DNA of 38,402 nucleotides from an uncultured Selenomonadales bacterium (GTDB taxonomy: Bacteria > Bacillota > Negativicutes > Acidaminococcales > Acidaminococcaceae): the NCBI GenBank assembly GCA_900314855.1, contig OMWZ01000018.1, positions 1-38,402 of the forward strand, given 5' to 3'. Positions within the stretch are counted from its first letter, which is position 1. The number at the start of each line of letters is the position of its first letter. Below the pieces are notes generated by a model. That model ran no database searches and had not been told where the DNA came from. It saw only the letters and a program-made list of their open reading frames with translations. Shown here one piece after another: positions 1 through 10,089 of this stretch. Both the position numbers and the translations under genes were made by a program.

Positions 1-133
1 CCTCCTTGTTACTTTTTTTGGTTTTGGCTAAACCTATTGTAACAAATGCTCTCTCTTTTTTCTTTTTATCTCTGTAACATATGTCTTATCACATTACAGG
101 CGCCTATTTTCCACGCCCTGCCCCACCGCGTCC
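1..133. promoter_or_regulatory. Intergenic leader with imperfect palindrome
   Basis: This is the region downstream of the exporter gene. The first bases read, on the minus strand, as a Shine-Dalgarno (AAGGAGG), so a minus-strand gene probably starts just left of the window and its leader lies here. An imperfect palindrome spans 72-99: outer arms CTGTAA/TTACAG and an inner ATGT-6 nt-ACAT at 81-94. It could be an operator, but no regulator can be assigned. I see no gene or convincing terminator in this stretch. Confidence 0.3.
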
Positions 134-1483
134 TCACGGCATGTCGTTGTAGCCGCTGCCGCCCTTGCCCAGGCCTTCGGCCCGACGGGCCTCTTCCTGC
201 GCGAGGGTGACGCGCCGCGCCCGCTTGCGGGCTTCCTCCTCGATTTGTTCCGCCGCTTCCCGAACCCGGGCGGCCCGCTCCGCCTGGGATTCCGCGAAGG
301 CTTCCTCTTCGGCCGTCACTTCCTCTTCCAGGGTCAGCGCCTCCGCCGCCTCCTGCCCGTCCCGCCCGTGCAGGCGTTCCAGGACGGCGCGCCGACGGAG
401 TTCTTCTTCCGTGCCGTCATAATACCACAACTCATCGTACAGGACACGGTACACGGCCGCCACCGGGGTAGCGATCAACATGCCGATAATGCCGAAAAGT
501 TTCCCGCCGATCAGCAGGGCCAGCAGGATGACGACGGGATGCAAATTCACCTTGCGTCCCATGATTTCCGGCTGCAGGACGTGGCTGTCGATGGTGTAAT
601 ACACGAGATAGAACAGCGCCACATACCCCGCCGTCTGAGGCGATACACTCGTGAAGGCGACGAAAATCGCCGGAATGGCCGCCATCATAGCGCCCACGAT
701 AGGGATCGTTTCCGACAGGAGGGCGACAAAGCCGAAGACCAGGGGATACGGGACCCCGAGGATGAGCAGCGTGACAGTCACGCAAAACGCCGCCAGGATG
801 GACAGCTTCCACATGCCATCCACAAATCCGCTGATGGCCTCGCCGATGCGGGTCAGGATACGGCTGACCTTGGGCCGCGACGTCGGCTGGAACAAATGGA
901 CAATCATGCGGCACAACTCATGCCAGTCTTTCAAAAAATAGAACGCCAGGAACGGCACGATAATGAGCCCCACCAGGTTGGACACGACGTCCACGGTTGA
1001 GTCGACCAGGTGCTGGATGGCGCCGGTCAGGAAGCTGGTCACGCTGGTAATGGTCGTTGTTAGCAGGCTTTCCAGGCTCGACGGCAGCATGGGCGTCCCC
1101 GTGCCCTGGTGGCTCAGGATATTCCGCAGGGAGTCCCCCTGCAGCTGTTTCGTGTAGGCCGGCAGCTGCCGCAGCAGCTCATTGATCTGCCCGAAAAGGG
1201 GCAGGATAATGAAAGACACGACCACGGCCAGGAAGATGGCCAGCGCCACGAACGCCAGGATAATAGCCGCCGCCCGGGAAGGATGCATGCCCGTCTTGCC
1301 CAGTTTGATTCGGCCAAACGCGCGCGTTACCGGATACAGGGCGAACGCCAGCCCGATGGAGAGGATGACCGACAGCAGGACCGACGTCAGTTCGTACATC
1401 AGGAACGACAGGCCCGCGAGGATCAGGATCTTCAGCGAAGTATGCTGTTGGATATAATGCAGAATAGTATTGTTCATGGTCAT
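134..1483 (-). CDS. AI-2E family transporter (PerM/YdiK-like permease)
   Basis: This 449-residue polytopic inner-membrane protein belongs to the AI-2E_transport family, whose members export small molecules (autoinducer-2 in TqsA) or act as Na+/H+ antiporters. Two hydrophobic segments lie near residues 15-75, one near 150-185, and a cluster at about 215-340 includes the family-typical stretch with SETIPIVGAMMAAIPA. The last 95 residues are a highly charged Glu/Ala/Arg-rich cytoplasmic coiled coil, longer than usual. A second ATG lies two codons after the first (both are close to a GGGAA Shine-Dalgarno), so the start is uncertain by two codons. The gene is the last of the minus-strand run from nfo. 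The substrate is unknown. Confidence 0.85.
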   Translation of the reverse strand: MTMNNTILHYIQQHTSLKILILAGLSFLMYELTSVLLSVILSIGLAFALYPVTRAFGRIKLGKTGMHPSRAAAIILAFVALAIFLAVVVSFIILPLFGQINELLRQLPAYTKQLQGDSLRNILSHQGTGTPMLPSSLESLLTTTITSVTSFLTGAIQHLVDSTVDVVSNLVGLIIVPFLAFYFLKDWHELCRMIVHLFQPTSRPKVSRILTRIGEAISGFVDGMWKLSILAAFCVTVTLLILGVPYPLVFGFVALLSETIPIVGAMMAAIPAIFVAFTSVSPQTAGYVALFYLVYYTIDSHVLQPEIMGRKVNLHPVVILLALLIGGKLFGIIGMLIATPVAAVYRVLYDELWYYDGTEEELRRRAVLERLHGRDGQEAAEALTLEEEVTAEEEAFAESQAERAARVREAAEQIEEEARKRARRVTLAQEEARRAEGLGKGGSGYNDMP

Positions 1484-1566
1484 TTCCCACGGATGTTCCC
1501 CGTGTTGCCGTCCCGTCCGAAGGAACGGGCCGGCGGGTCAGGGCAGAAAGTCCTGCCGGACAGAAT

Positions 1567-2181
1567 TCACTGCAGGAACGGATTGCGTTTCCGTTCCCAG
1601 CCGACGGTCGTCGCCGGGCCGTGCCCCGGCAGCAGGACCACTTCGTCCGCCAAGGGCAGGATTTTCGTATGGATGGAGGTAAGCAGCTGATCGTAGGAGC
1701 CGCCGGGCAAATCCGTCCGGCCAATGGATTCCGCGAAAATCGTATCCCCGCAGAACACATAGTTCCCGCACTGGAGGCACACACCGCCCGGCGTATGGCC
1801 CGGCGTAAAGAGTACGCGGAAGGAATAGCCCGCCGCTTCCACCGTATCCCCGTCCTGATAGAGGACGTCGGCAGCGCCAAAGTCTTTCGCCGGCCCCGGG
1901 AAAAAGGCCGAGCGGCTGTGGGTCAGCCGATCCGCGTCGCCGGCATGGATGTAGACCTTGGCCCCCGTTTCGCGCCGCACTTCCGGCAGGCCCGAAATAT
2001 GGTCCGCGTGGCCGTGGGTCAGCAGGATCGCGTCAATGGTCAGGCCGTCGGCCTTCACCAGGCCCATGATGCGGTCCCCGTCGTCCCCGGGATCGATCAG
2101 GACACCGTGCCGGGTCTCCTCGTTTTCCACGATATAGCAATTGGTCATGATCGGACCGACTTCCATCTGTTTGATTTTCAT
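1567..2181 (-). CDS. MBL-fold metallo-hydrolase (glyoxalase II-like)
   Basis: This 204-residue protein is close to the usual length of stand-alone YcbL/GloB-like hydrolases. The metal-binding THGHADH motif is at residues 55-61. Further ligands are the His of FTPGHTPGG, the Asp of CGDTIF and the His of LLPGHGP. Together they form the dinuclear zinc site of the metallo-beta-lactamase fold, which hydrolyses thioesters such as S-lactoylglutathione or related bacillithiol/CoA adducts. The protein is cytosolic, with no signal peptide. An AGGAGGAAC Shine-Dalgarno precedes the ATG. It follows rel by about 47 nt and is probably co-transcribed with it, a neighbourhood often seen in Bacillota. The physiological substrate cannot be told from sequence. 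Confidence 0.88.
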   Translation of the reverse strand: MKIKQMEVGPIMTNCYIVENEETRHGVLIDPGDDGDRIMGLVKADGLTIDAILLTHGHADHISGLPEVRRETGAKVYIHAGDADRLTHSRSAFFPGPAKDFGAADVLYQDGDTVEAAGYSFRVLFTPGHTPGGVCLQCGNYVFCGDTIFAESIGRTDLPGGSYDQLLTSIHTKILPLADEVVLLPGHGPATTVGWERKRNPFLQ

Positions 2182-2228
2182 AAGTTCCTCCTTTGGGGGG
2201 ACGAGTCATCCCGTCCGGCCGCCGCGGC

Positions 2229-4484
2229 CTATTTTTTCTTTTTCTTTGCCAAAGGTTCGCCCGTGCCCGCCGTCATGCGCTCGACACGGTACACCCCCTG
2301 GATGCGTTTGATGCGGCTCATAATCGCATCCAGCTGGCTCGTATTCGTAATGTCAAGGCCCAGGTGGATGGTGGCCACTTTGTCCTTGTTCGTGTGGCTG
2401 TTCACATTATTGATGTTAATCTTGTTCTCGCTGATGGCCATCATGATATCGATCATCATGCCCGGCTTATCCACGGACTGGATGACGATGTTGGCCTTGT
2501 AGACATGATCCGTCGCCACATCCCACGTGACGGGAATGAGCCGCGCCTGTTCCTCCGGATTATTGGACAGCACGTTGGGACAATCGACGCGGTGGACGGA
2601 AATCCCGTTGCCCCGCGTGATGTAGCCGACCACGGGGTCGCCGGGAACAGGATTGCAGCACCGGGCCAATTTGACCATGATGCCGTCCTCCCCTTTCACG
2701 AGGATACCGTGGCTTGACTTGGCGTTCGAGGTGCGCGGCTTCAGCTCGTTCAAGAGCTGCGTCAAATCCTTGCTCTGCCGCAGTTTCTGCTGTTCTTCCG
2801 CCTTATACAGATCGACAAGCTTCGCCAGGATGGTGTTCAGCGTCAGGCCGCCGTAGCCCAGGGCCGCCATCATGTTGTCCACATCGGGCATATTCAGCTT
2901 TTCCGCCACACTCTTCAGCTTTTCCGGGCTGGCGAAATCCTTCGTCTCATAGCCCAGGCGCTTGCATTCCTTATCCAGCATGTCCCGGCCGCGCTCGATA
3001 TTCTCTTCCTTGCGCTCCTTTTTGAACCAGGACTTAATCTTGTTCCGCGTGTCCGACGAACCGGCGATATTGATCCAGTCGCGGCTCGGCCCCGTGGCCT
3101 GCTTCGACGTGATGACCTCGACGATATCGCCGTTGGACAACGTATAGTCCAGGGGAACGATGCGCCCGTTTACCTTGGCGCCGATGCAACGGTTCCCCAC
3201 ATCGGTATGGATCCGGTAGGCAAAGTCGATCGGCACGGACCCGACAGGCAGGTCGATGACATCGCCCCGGGGCGTGAAAACAAAGACCTCGTCCGCGAAG
3301 ACGTCGAGTTTAACCGTGTTGACGAAGTCCCGGGAATCGCTCATGTCCTTGTGCCATTCCAGGAGCTGGCGCAGCCAGGACAGTTTCGCCGCGTAGGCCT
3401 TCGTGGAACCCGTCGCCGGATTGGATCCGCCGCTTTCCTTATAGCGCCAGTGGGCGGCGATACCGAATTCGCTGATGCGGTGCATCTCGAAGGTCCGGAT
3501 CTGGATTTCCAGGGGCTGCCCATTCGTAAAGACTACCGTCGTATGCAGGGACTGGTACATGTTGGATTTCGGCACGGCGATGTAATCCTTGAAGCGGCCG
3601 GGAATGGGACGCCACAGGCTGTGGACCACGCCCAAGGCACCATAGCAGTCCTTGACCGTGTCGACCAGGACGCGGATGGCCAGCAGGTCATAGATCTCGT
3701 TCAGCTCCTTGTGGTCCCGCATCATCTTTTTGTAGATGCTGTAGAAATTCTTCGGCCGACCCATGATTTCGCACTTGATGTTCACCTTGTCCAGCTCGGC
3801 CTGCATCTGCGCCATGGCGTCTTTGACCATGGCCACGCGCTCGCGGCGCTTGACCTTGACCTGTTCCACCAGGTTGTAGTAGACCTCGGGATCGCGGTAC
3901 CGGAACGCCAGATCCTCCAGTTCCCACTTGATGGTGTAGATACCGAGGCGGTTCGCCAAGGGGGCGTAAATCTCCAGGGTCTCCTTGGAAATGGACTGCT
4001 GCTTGTACACGGGCATGAATTTCATGGTGCGCATGTTGTGCAGCCGGTCCGCCAGCTTGATAATAACCACGCGGATATCCTTGGCCATGGCCAGGAACAT
4101 CTTGCGGTAATTTTCAATCTGCCGCTCTTCCTTGGAGATGTATTCGATTTTTCCCAGCTTCGTGACCCCGTCGACCAGCATGGCGACTTTGGCCCCGAAC
4201 AGCTCCTTCAATTGGTCCAGCGTCGTATCCGTGTCCTCCACCGTATCGTGCAGGAAGGCGGCGCAGAGCGTCTCCTCGTCCATCTTCATCTGGGCCAGGA
4301 TATATGCCACCTGCGTCGGGTGGATGATGTACGGTTCCCCGGAACGCCGTTTCTGGTCCGCGTGGACCCGGGCCGCCAGATCATAGGCTTTCTGGACTTT
4401 CGCCACCTGCTTCGGCGTCAGGTATTCCGACACATATTTCATGAAATCTTCAATGCTGATGTTTTGATTCTCTGTAGAAGGCAT
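2229..4484 (-). CDS. relA: Bifunctional (p)ppGpp synthetase/hydrolase Rel
   Basis: This 751-residue protein is a full-length Rel/SpoT homologue that makes and degrades the stringent-response alarmone (p)ppGpp. The N-terminal HD hydrolase domain (about 45-200) keeps the HDTVED motif. The synthetase domain (about 235-345) has GRPKNFYSIYKKM and the RFKDYI loop; RxKD is the form found in bifunctional enzymes. A TGS domain (about 395-460), a conserved-cysteine region (CCNPVPGD) and a C-terminal ACT domain follow and serve ribosome sensing. The gene lies 12 nt after recJ, and the run nfo-recJ-rel-MBL looks like one transcription unit. All catalytic motifs are intact, so both activities are expected. 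Confidence 0.95.
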   Translation of the reverse strand: MPSTENQNISIEDFMKYVSEYLTPKQVAKVQKAYDLAARVHADQKRRSGEPYIIHPTQVAYILAQMKMDEETLCAAFLHDTVEDTDTTLDQLKELFGAKVAMLVDGVTKLGKIEYISKEERQIENYRKMFLAMAKDIRVVIIKLADRLHNMRTMKFMPVYKQQSISKETLEIYAPLANRLGIYTIKWELEDLAFRYRDPEVYYNLVEQVKVKRRERVAMVKDAMAQMQAELDKVNIKCEIMGRPKNFYSIYKKMMRDHKELNEIYDLLAIRVLVDTVKDCYGALGVVHSLWRPIPGRFKDYIAVPKSNMYQSLHTTVVFTNGQPLEIQIRTFEMHRISEFGIAAHWRYKESGGSNPATGSTKAYAAKLSWLRQLLEWHKDMSDSRDFVNTVKLDVFADEVFVFTPRGDVIDLPVGSVPIDFAYRIHTDVGNRCIGAKVNGRIVPLDYTLSNGDIVEVITSKQATGPSRDWINIAGSSDTRNKIKSWFKKERKEENIERGRDMLDKECKRLGYETKDFASPEKLKSVAEKLNMPDVDNMMAALGYGGLTLNTILAKLVDLYKAEEQQKLRQSKDLTQLLNELKPRTSNAKSSHGILVKGEDGIMVKLARCCNPVPGDPVVGYITRGNGISVHRVDCPNVLSNNPEEQARLIPVTWDVATDHVYKANIVIQSVDKPGMMIDIMMAISENKININNVNSHTNKDKVATIHLGLDITNTSQLDAIMSRIKRIQGVYRVERMTAGTGEPLAKKKKK

Positions 4485-4496
4485 CTTTCCCCATCC

Positions 4497-6848
4497 TCAT
4501 CTCTGGCGCCGCAGGCTGTCCAGGCGCTGGCGCGTAATCCGCAGGCACGTGTAGTAGCCGTCCAGACGCTTCTCCCCCTCCTGCCGGGCCTCGCGATACG
4601 TCGGCGACTCGTCCAGGCTGCGCCGTTCCCGGACGCCGGGCACGAGCTCCGCCCCGTGGGTACAGAAAAAGCCGAGCTCCCCGAAAATAGCCAGATCCTT
4701 TTCCGTCAGCGCCACGTGGTCCCGTCGGGCCGACGCGAGCAGCTGCGGAATCAGGCACACCGCCTGGGATCGCAGGGTGTTCTCTATATAACGATAGGCC
4801 CGGGACAAATGCTCCCGGTTCGGGAATTCCAGATCCAGCCGGTCCTGGACCGCTTCGAATTCCTGCCAGCTGTACAGCAGTGCCAGGATCCGCCCGGCCC
4901 GATCGTCCAGCGGGAAATGATCCGCCGTAAAGACCGGCACCTCGGGCAAGTCATAGAACAGGACGACCCGTTCCCCGTCCCCGCAGTGTTCGCCGTAAGT
5001 CCGCACGCGCAAATTGCCGCAGTCCGCAAAGGGTTCCGCCGACGCGCTGCCGGGATTGACAAAGAGCGTCACCTGCGGTTCCGTCCGCAAAAATTCCCGC
5101 ACAATGTCGTCCCGTTCGACGCCGTGCTGACGGTAATCGAAAACCGTCAGGTCCTGGCGGACGGCCATGACCTGCAGATTGACGGTCTCTTCGTCGTGGA
5201 ACACGTTGATTTTCGGCAAAAAGGCCACATCGGCCGTCACGTTATTGGCCACGGCCGGCAGGAGCGGCCCGCCCTGCCACATGATGCTCTGGTATGTCAT
5301 CGGCCCATAGGCCGCGAAAAACCGCAAGTGGTTCTGTTCCTTCCCGACAGCCCGCGGATTGTGGAGGACCGTTCCGGTCATGGCGAAGACCGGCACCGGA
5401 TTTTCGCTGCCAAAGGGTTCCAGGTCCCGCAGCTGGCGCAAAAGGTCCAGGTCCAGGACCGCATCCCTGTCCCAGCAGATGTCGATGCCGATTTCCGCTT
5501 CATAATCTTCCGGCCGCAGCCGCCCCGCCACGGTCCGGCAAAAATCCTGCCGGAACCGCTCCACCATCCCCGTTTCCAGCGTCAGGCCCGCGGCCTGGCT
5601 GTGGCCGCCGAACTGGATCAAATCGCCGCTGCAGTCCTTGATGGCATTGTACAAATCCAGGGGCGGGATGCTGCGGCACGAGCCTTTGGCCTTATCCCCG
5701 TCGATGCTGAGCAAAATGACAGGACGGTAATACTTGTCCACGAGGCGGCTGGCCACGATGCCAATGACGCCGGCATGCCACCCTTCCCGGGCGAGGACAA
5801 TGGCCGGCCCGATTTCCCGCTGCTCCGCCAGCATGGCTTCGGCTTCCTGAAAAATCGTACGGCTGATCTCCTGCCGCAAGGCATTTTCCTGGTTCAGCTC
5901 CTGGGCGATGGCCCAGGCCTGGTCCTCGTCGGAGGCCGTCAACAATTCCACGGCCCGCTGGGCGTGTTCCAGACGGCCCACGGCGTTGAGACGCGGCGCC
6001 AGGATAAAGCCCACGTTTTCCGACGTGATATGTTCCGTTGGGCAGGCGCTCACTTCCATCAGTTTCCGCAGCCCCACCAAGTCCGTCGTCTCCATGGCCT
6101 TCAGGCCCCGCCGGACAAGGGCCCGGTTTTCATCACGCAGCGGCACGATGTCCGCCACGGTCCCCAGGGCCACGAGTTCCGTGTAGCCCTCCCACAGGGG
6201 CCTGTCGGGATATTGCAGTTTCTCCAGGGCCTGGCACAGCTTGAAGGCTACACCGACCCCGGAGAGTCCCTTGAACGGGTACGGGCAATCCCGCTGGTTC
6301 GGGTTGACGACGGCGTAGGCCGGCGGCAGCTCGTCAGGCGGGCGATGGTGGTCCGTAATGACAATGTCCATGCCGGCCGGCGCCTCGCGCACTTCTTTCG
6401 TCCCGCTGATGCCGCAGTCGACCGTCACGACCAATGTCGTCCCTTCCCGGTAGAGCGCTTCCAGGGCCTCCGAATTGAGCCCATAGCCTTCTCCCTGCCG
6501 TTTGGGAATGTACGTGCGCACCTTCGCCCCGCGGGCCTGCAAATACAGGTAGAGGATCGAGCTCGCCGTCATGCCGTCCACGTCGTAATCGCCGAAAATC
6601 GTCACGGACTCCCCCTGCTCCACAGCCTGCCAGATCCGCGCAGCGGCCTTTTTCAAATCCTTCATGAGAAAGGGGTCGTAATAGGGGTCCCGCTTGCCAG
6701 CGAGGAAATCCCGCATGGCCCCGGCCGTGTCCAGGCCGCGGTTAAGCAGGATGCCTGTCAGGACAGGCGAAATATGCAGTTCTTCCGCCAAGGCCCGGGC
6801 CTGTTCCTTATCATAGGAACGGACCTGCCAGCGCGTGTATCGTTTCAT
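4497..6848 (-). CDS. recJ: Single-stranded-DNA-specific exonuclease RecJ
   Basis: This 783-residue 5'-3' ssDNA exonuclease acts in recombination, mismatch repair and base-excision repair. The DHH-phosphoesterase motifs are visible: DYDVDG at residues 87-92, VDCGISG at about 143-149 and DHH at 166-168. The DHHA1 domain carries GGHSQAAG, followed by an OB-like region. The C-terminal extension of roughly 200 residues beyond the E. coli RecJ core is usual in Bacillota. Its ATG overlaps the nfo stop codon in an ATGA tetranucleotide (6845-6848), so the two repair genes are translationally coupled. No key residue is missing. Confidence 0.95.
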   Translation of the reverse strand: MKRYTRWQVRSYDKEQARALAEELHISPVLTGILLNRGLDTAGAMRDFLAGKRDPYYDPFLMKDLKKAAARIWQAVEQGESVTIFGDYDVDGMTASSILYLYLQARGAKVRTYIPKRQGEGYGLNSEALEALYREGTTLVVTVDCGISGTKEVREAPAGMDIVITDHHRPPDELPPAYAVVNPNQRDCPYPFKGLSGVGVAFKLCQALEKLQYPDRPLWEGYTELVALGTVADIVPLRDENRALVRRGLKAMETTDLVGLRKLMEVSACPTEHITSENVGFILAPRLNAVGRLEHAQRAVELLTASDEDQAWAIAQELNQENALRQEISRTIFQEAEAMLAEQREIGPAIVLAREGWHAGVIGIVASRLVDKYYRPVILLSIDGDKAKGSCRSIPPLDLYNAIKDCSGDLIQFGGHSQAAGLTLETGMVERFRQDFCRTVAGRLRPEDYEAEIGIDICWDRDAVLDLDLLRQLRDLEPFGSENPVPVFAMTGTVLHNPRAVGKEQNHLRFFAAYGPMTYQSIMWQGGPLLPAVANNVTADVAFLPKINVFHDEETVNLQVMAVRQDLTVFDYRQHGVERDDIVREFLRTEPQVTLFVNPGSASAEPFADCGNLRVRTYGEHCGDGERVVLFYDLPEVPVFTADHFPLDDRAGRILALLYSWQEFEAVQDRLDLEFPNREHLSRAYRYIENTLRSQAVCLIPQLLASARRDHVALTEKDLAIFGELGFFCTHGAELVPGVRERRSLDESPTYREARQEGEKRLDGYYTCLRITRQRLDSLRRQR

Positions 6849-7687
6849 GGCAATCCATCCTTGTAATGGTCCCGCAACAGGGAAATTTCCTTCCTGTATC
6901 CGTCCAGGTCGTTGGGCGTCTCCAGGAAGAAGGGCAGCTGCCTCAGCCGCGGATGATTCGTTACCGCCACCAGGGCATCCAGGCCGATATGGCCTTCGCC
7001 GATGCAGGCGTGGCGGTCTTTGTGGCTGCCCAGCCCGTTGCGGCTGTCGTTCAAGTGGACCGCCCGGAGACGATCCAGGCCGATGACCCGGTCAAAGTGT
7101 TCCACCACGTCGTCCAGGTCATGGACGATATCATAGCCGCCGTCCCAGATGTGGCATGTGTCGAGGCACACGCCCACCTTGTCGGACAGGCGGACCTTGT
7201 TCAAGATGGCGGCGATTTCCTCAAAGGTACGGCCTACTTCCGTTCCCTTGCCCGCCATCGTCTCCAAGAGGACCGTCGTCGTCTGTCCTGGCGTCAAAAT
7301 CTCGTTCAGGGCGCCGGCAATCTGGTCGATTCCCGTTTCTGTTCCCTGTTTCGTATGGCTGCCAGGATGGAAATTGTACAGCATGCCCGGCACATACTCC
7401 ATGCGCCGCAGATCATCGGCCATGGTCTCCCGGGCGAATTCCCGCGTTTCCGCCTTGGCCGAACACGGATTCAGCGTGTACGGCGCATGGGCCAGGACGA
7501 CAGGGAACCGATGGTCTTTCAGGAACTGCACGAGCGCCGCCGCGTCGGCGGGATCCACCGGCTTGGCCCTGCTGCCACGGGGATTGCGCGTAAAAAACTG
7601 GAACACGTCGGCCCCGATAGACAAGGCCGTCTTGCCCATGGCCAAAAAGCCGTCGGACGAAGACAAGTGACAGCCGATATGCAGCAT
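6845..7687 (-). CDS. nfo: Deoxyribonuclease IV (endonuclease IV)
   Basis: This 280-residue AP endonuclease cleaves 5' of abasic sites in base-excision repair; the length is that of the family. Zinc-ligand motifs are intact: [11 protein letters not shown] at the N-terminus, [33 protein letters not shown], and [16 protein letters not shown] followed by GEGHIG. I place the start at the ATG at 7685-7687 because GGGAGGA lies 7 nt upstream and the protein then begins exactly at the family N-terminus. The same frame is open upstream all the way into the serine recombinase, which is a consequence of the element's insertion. The gene has its own extended -10 promoter at 7781-7789 and is translationally coupled to recJ. 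Confidence 0.93.
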   Translation of the reverse strand: MLHIGCHLSSSDGFLAMGKTALSIGADVFQFFTRNPRGSRAKPVDPADAAALVQFLKDHRFPVVLAHAPYTLNPCSAKAETREFARETMADDLRRMEYVPGMLYNFHPGSHTKQGTETGIDQIAGALNEILTPGQTTTVLLETMAGKGTEVGRTFEEIAAILNKVRLSDKVGVCLDTCHIWDGGYDIVHDLDDVVEHFDRVIGLDRLRAVHLNDSRNGLGSHKDRHACIGEGHIGLDALVAVTNHPRLRQLPFFLETPNDLDGYRKEISLLRDHYKDGLP

Positions 7688-9379
7688 ACAGGAATCCTCC
7701 CGTTTAATTTTCCCTTCTACATGATTTCTTTCGTGATTTTTCCACGATTTTCCACATATAGGAGAATATGTTAATATAAGATTATACCACACCCTTCCCG
7801 TTCCGAAAATAGCCGGACCGGGAGGGACGCGAAAAAATGCCCGTACCGGCGTTCCGGTTCGGGCATTTCTCCACCTTTCGGTGGTAAGGTTTGAAGTTGG
7901 TGCAGTTGAGCAATCCAAATCCGAACCTGTTTTCTGATCGGCCAATGCGGTTTTGAGGTCATCAAAAGTGATGGTCGTTGTCCCTTCCTTGTAGTTGAAG
8001 GTTATCACCATTTTGTCATCGTACAGGAAAATAGCGTTGATAAAAGTGTCAATCAGCATCTTACGGTGGGACTTTTGCCGTACATCCAGTTTGCGGAAGC
8101 GTTGGAGCCAGAAGGTCATAAACTCGGCGCTGACCTTGGGCTTTGCCAGCTTCTCGCAGGCAATCTTGGTTTCCAATTCCTCTTTTGTGGCCTCAAGTTC
8201 TTCCAGACGGCTTTTCGTGGACTTGGTTAAGATTCCCTGCTGGATGGCATTCAACAGATTTTGAATGGCCATGTCCGCCTCCCGCAACTGCTGTTCATAG
8301 AGGGGAAGATTGACATTCTCCCTGTCCTGCAAGTCCATCAGCATGGACACAATGGCCTCTATCGCCTCATCGTCCATCACCATTTTCATGGTTTCGCTGA
8401 CTACCAAATCTTCAATCCATTCTTTGCGGACAGACTTCTTGTGGCACTCGGTGCGCTTCTTCTTGACGGACACGCACTTATAGTAGTGATGGACATTCCC
8501 TGTGTGGCTGGTGCCACTCTCGCCACAGAGATAGGCCCCACAGTAGCCGCAGAACAGCTTGGTCGTCAACAGATAATCGTCCTCGGCCTTGTGACGGGCC
8601 GGGGCTTTCTTGTTCTTCGCCAGCTTCTCCTGCACCCGGTCAAAGAGGTCTTGGGGGACAATGGCGGGAATACCGTCTGGCACTACAATGTCCCGGTAGG
8701 TATATTCTCCGATATAGCGGCGGTTGTTCAAAAGGTGCTGTACGCTGTTGTAGGTCATCTTCTGGCCCCGTGTGTTCTTCACACCCTGCTCGTTGAGCCA
8801 GTCGCGGATAGCCGTCATGGTGGCTCCCTCGTCATAACGCTGGAACGCCTCACGAACAAAGGGGGCGGTGAGCAGGTCAAGCTGGAAACACTGGTCGCTG
8901 TCAATCAGATAGCCGATAGGACGGGTGCCGCCGTTATACTTGGATTTCAGGGCATTCTCCGTCATGCCCCGGACTACCTTTTCGGACAGATCGGCGGAGT
9001 AGTATTCAGCATATCCTTCCAAGACGCTTTCCAGAATGATACCCTCGGCCCCGTCGGAAATGACCTCGGTGGCAGACACCACCTTAACTCCGTTCTTTTT
9101 CAGAGCGGTTTTGTAGCGGGCGCTGTCGTAGCGATTGCGGGCAAACCTGTCCAGCTTCCAAACGATAATCATATCGAACAGGCGCTTGCCGCTGTCTTTA
9201 ATCATGTTCTGAAATTCCGGGCGGTTGTCGGTCTTGGCGGAAAAGGCCCGGTCAATGTAGTGGCGCAGGATGGTGATACCGTTCTTCTCGGCAAAGGCGG
9301 TACACTCCCGGATTTGCCCCTCGATACTTTCTTCCCGCTGGTTGTCGGAGGAATAGCGGGCATAGATAACGGCTTTCAT
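6845..9379 (-). CDS. Large serine recombinase, frame open through attL into nfo
   Basis: This site-specific serine recombinase (TndX/TnpX type) integrates and excises the element. Only 7917-9379 is element-encoded. The resolvase domain begins with YARYSSDNQ (catalytic Ser10) at residues 6-14. It is followed by the Recombinase domain (about 155-260), a zinc ribbon (CGYCGAYLC then C and C, about 285-330) and a coiled coil near 370-405. No stop occurs before the att core (codon 485). In the integrated state the frame continues through chromosomal DNA, a terminator hairpin and the nfo promoter, and then in frame through all of nfo (844 codons). In the excised circle it would instead end after about 534 residues at 19266. 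The ATG overlaps the HEPN-like gene's stop (ATGA), so the two are coupled. Confidence 0.9.
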   Translation of the reverse strand: MKAVIYARYSSDNQREESIEGQIRECTAFAEKNGITILRHYIDRAFSAKTDNRPEFQNMIKDSGKRLFDMIIVWKLDRFARNRYDSARYKTALKKNGVKVVSATEVISDGAEGIILESVLEGYAEYYSADLSEKVVRGMTENALKSKYNGGTRPIGYLIDSDQCFQLDLLTAPFVREAFQRYDEGATMTAIRDWLNEQGVKNTRGQKMTYNSVQHLLNNRRYIGEYTYRDIVVPDGIPAIVPQDLFDRVQEKLAKNKKAPARHKAEDDYLLTTKLFCGYCGAYLCGESGTSHTGNVHHYYKCVSVKKKRTECHKKSVRKEWIEDLVVSETMKMVMDDEAIEAIVSMLMDLQDRENVNLPLYEQQLREADMAIQNLLNAIQQGILTKSTKSRLEELEATKEELETKIACEKLAKPKVSAEFMTFWLQRFRKLDVRQKSHRKMLIDTFINAIFLYDDKMVITFNYKEGTTTITFDDLKTALADQKTGSDLDCSTAPTSNLTTERWRNARTGTPVRAFFRVPPGPAIFGTGRVWYNLILTYSPICGKSWKNHERNHVEGKIKREDSCMLHIGCHLSSSDGFLAMGKTALSIGADVFQFFTRNPRGSRAKPVDPADAAALVQFLKDHRFPVVLAHAPYTLNPCSAKAETREFARETMADDLRRMEYVPGMLYNFHPGSHTKQGTETGIDQIAGALNEILTPGQTTTVLLETMAGKGTEVGRTFEEIAAILNKVRLSDKVGVCLDTCHIWDGGYDIVHDLDDVVEHFDRVIGLDRLRAVHLNDSRNGLGSHKDRHACIGEGHIGLDALVAVTNHPRLRQLPFFLETPNDLDGYRKEISLLRDHYKDGLP
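7781..7789 (-). promoter_or_regulatory. Extended -10 promoter for nfo-recJ-rel
   Basis: On the minus strand the sequence reads TGGTATAAT, a TGn extended -10 element with a perfect TATAAT. It lies about 95 nt before the nfo start and downstream of the tRNA/element terminator at 7835-7868. No good -35 hexamer is visible, as often happens with extended -10 promoters. It sits inside the open frame that joins the recombinase to nfo, which argues that nfo is normally expressed on its own. Confidence 0.55.
7832..7868 (-). terminator. Rho-independent terminator upstream of nfo
   Basis: A hairpin with arms AAATGCCCG/CGGGCATTT (7835-7843 and 7860-7868) and an inner ACCGG/CCGGT stem is followed on the minus strand by six T residues. 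It lies in chromosomal DNA left of the attachment core. Before insertion it would have been about 100 nt downstream of tRNA-Leu, so it may be that gene's native terminator. Now it interrupts the recombinase reading frame, which has no stop codon before it. Confidence 0.75.
7917..7927. repeat. attL core (direct repeat copy 1)
   Basis: AAATCCGAACC on the plus strand, identical to 19408-19418. It lies inside the recombinase reading frame, covering codons 485-488 (Gly-Ser-Asp-Leu). The element-side arm, read on the minus strand, is AGAAAACA immediately before the core. Confidence 0.75.
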
Positions 9380-10089
9380 ATTCTCACCTCGCCGCTTGTT
9401 AAAATACCCATCATTTGACTTGCCTGCACGATCCGTTCAAAAGCTTCTCTTTGTGAGCAAGTTAGATTTGCGTGCATAGAGGGGTTCCGGTAAGCCATAA
9501 AAGCACCCTCAAAGATAGACTTAACACCTTTACGAAAATTAGCTCCGCTTAGTTCTGATGTATCGCAAAACTGATAGAAGCCATTGTCTGAAAGTAATGC
9601 ACCAATTAAACCCGCTGCATCTTTAGGAATAGGAGAGTTGGGTTTCCCTTCCTTAAACAATTCTCGCATTCGAGTTTCAACTTCTTTAATGGCGGCTTCA
9701 CAGGCGGCGGCAAAATGACCATCACAAAACAGCCCTTTTGAAACAGCAATGATTCGAGGGTGAATGTCCTGCCAAAACCGAGTATCTATCGGTTCCGAAG
9801 AAATGTGTTTGATAATTATGAAAAGCTCTCCAAACGCGGCTGAATTCAACAGCATCATGCCATAAGGAGGTTGGGGAGCAGAAAAAAGTATGTTCTTTAT
9901 CTCTAATAATTCATGGCCATAAAATGGGTATTCGTACTGAATATTTGTCGAAATCGTCTGCAACTCATTTTGTATTTTCCAACAATCGGTTTGTAGGAAC
10001 GCTGGTAAGGCTCCTGTTGAAAGTTGGGCGTTGGTACGCTGTAGCCAGTCTTTTATTGCAGAAATTTCTTTTTCATATATAACCTTCAT
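9376..10089 (-). CDS. TIGR02391/Ymh-like protein, putative HEPN ribonuclease
   Basis: This 237-residue protein resembles the TIGR02391 (Hypoth_Ymh) family found in phages and mobile elements. Its C-terminal half (about 108-230) has the family pattern [21 protein letters not shown], then a run ending in [10 protein letters not shown]. The R201-x4-H206 arrangement in RNPSMH matches the catalytic Rx4-6H motif of HEPN ribonucleases. That match is visible; the RNase activity is inferred. The gene overlaps the xre gene upstream and the recombinase downstream by 4 bp each, so three proteins come from one transcript. Its DNA is AT-richer than the recombinase, suggesting it is a cargo insertion in the regulatory operon. 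It could be a toxin or abortive-infection effector with the XRE protein as repressor. Confidence 0.65.
   Translation of the reverse strand: MKVIYEKEISAIKDWLQRTNAQLSTGALPAFLQTDCWKIQNELQTISTNIQYEYPFYGHELLEIKNILFSAPQPPYGMMLLNSAAFGELFIIIKHISSEPIDTRFWQDIHPRIIAVSKGLFCDGHFAAACEAAIKEVETRMRELFKEGKPNSPIPKDAAGLIGALLSDNGFYQFCDTSELSGANFRKGVKSIFEGAFMAYRNPSMHANLTCSQREAFERIVQASQMMGILTSGEVRI

Noticed and set aside
3207..6866. Very long plus-strand open frame (1219 codons) opposite rel and recJ
   Set aside because: It is antisense to two full-length genes with intact catalytic motifs. GC-rich DNA commonly leaves such frames open, and its translation is low-complexity with no recognisable domain.
7861..7910. 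Possible alternative att site at the GCACCAA shared by the tRNA-Leu 3' end and the left flank
   Set aside because: The match is only 7 bp and joining the ends there gives no symmetric attP, whereas the 11-bp repeat gives perfect 8-bp arms.
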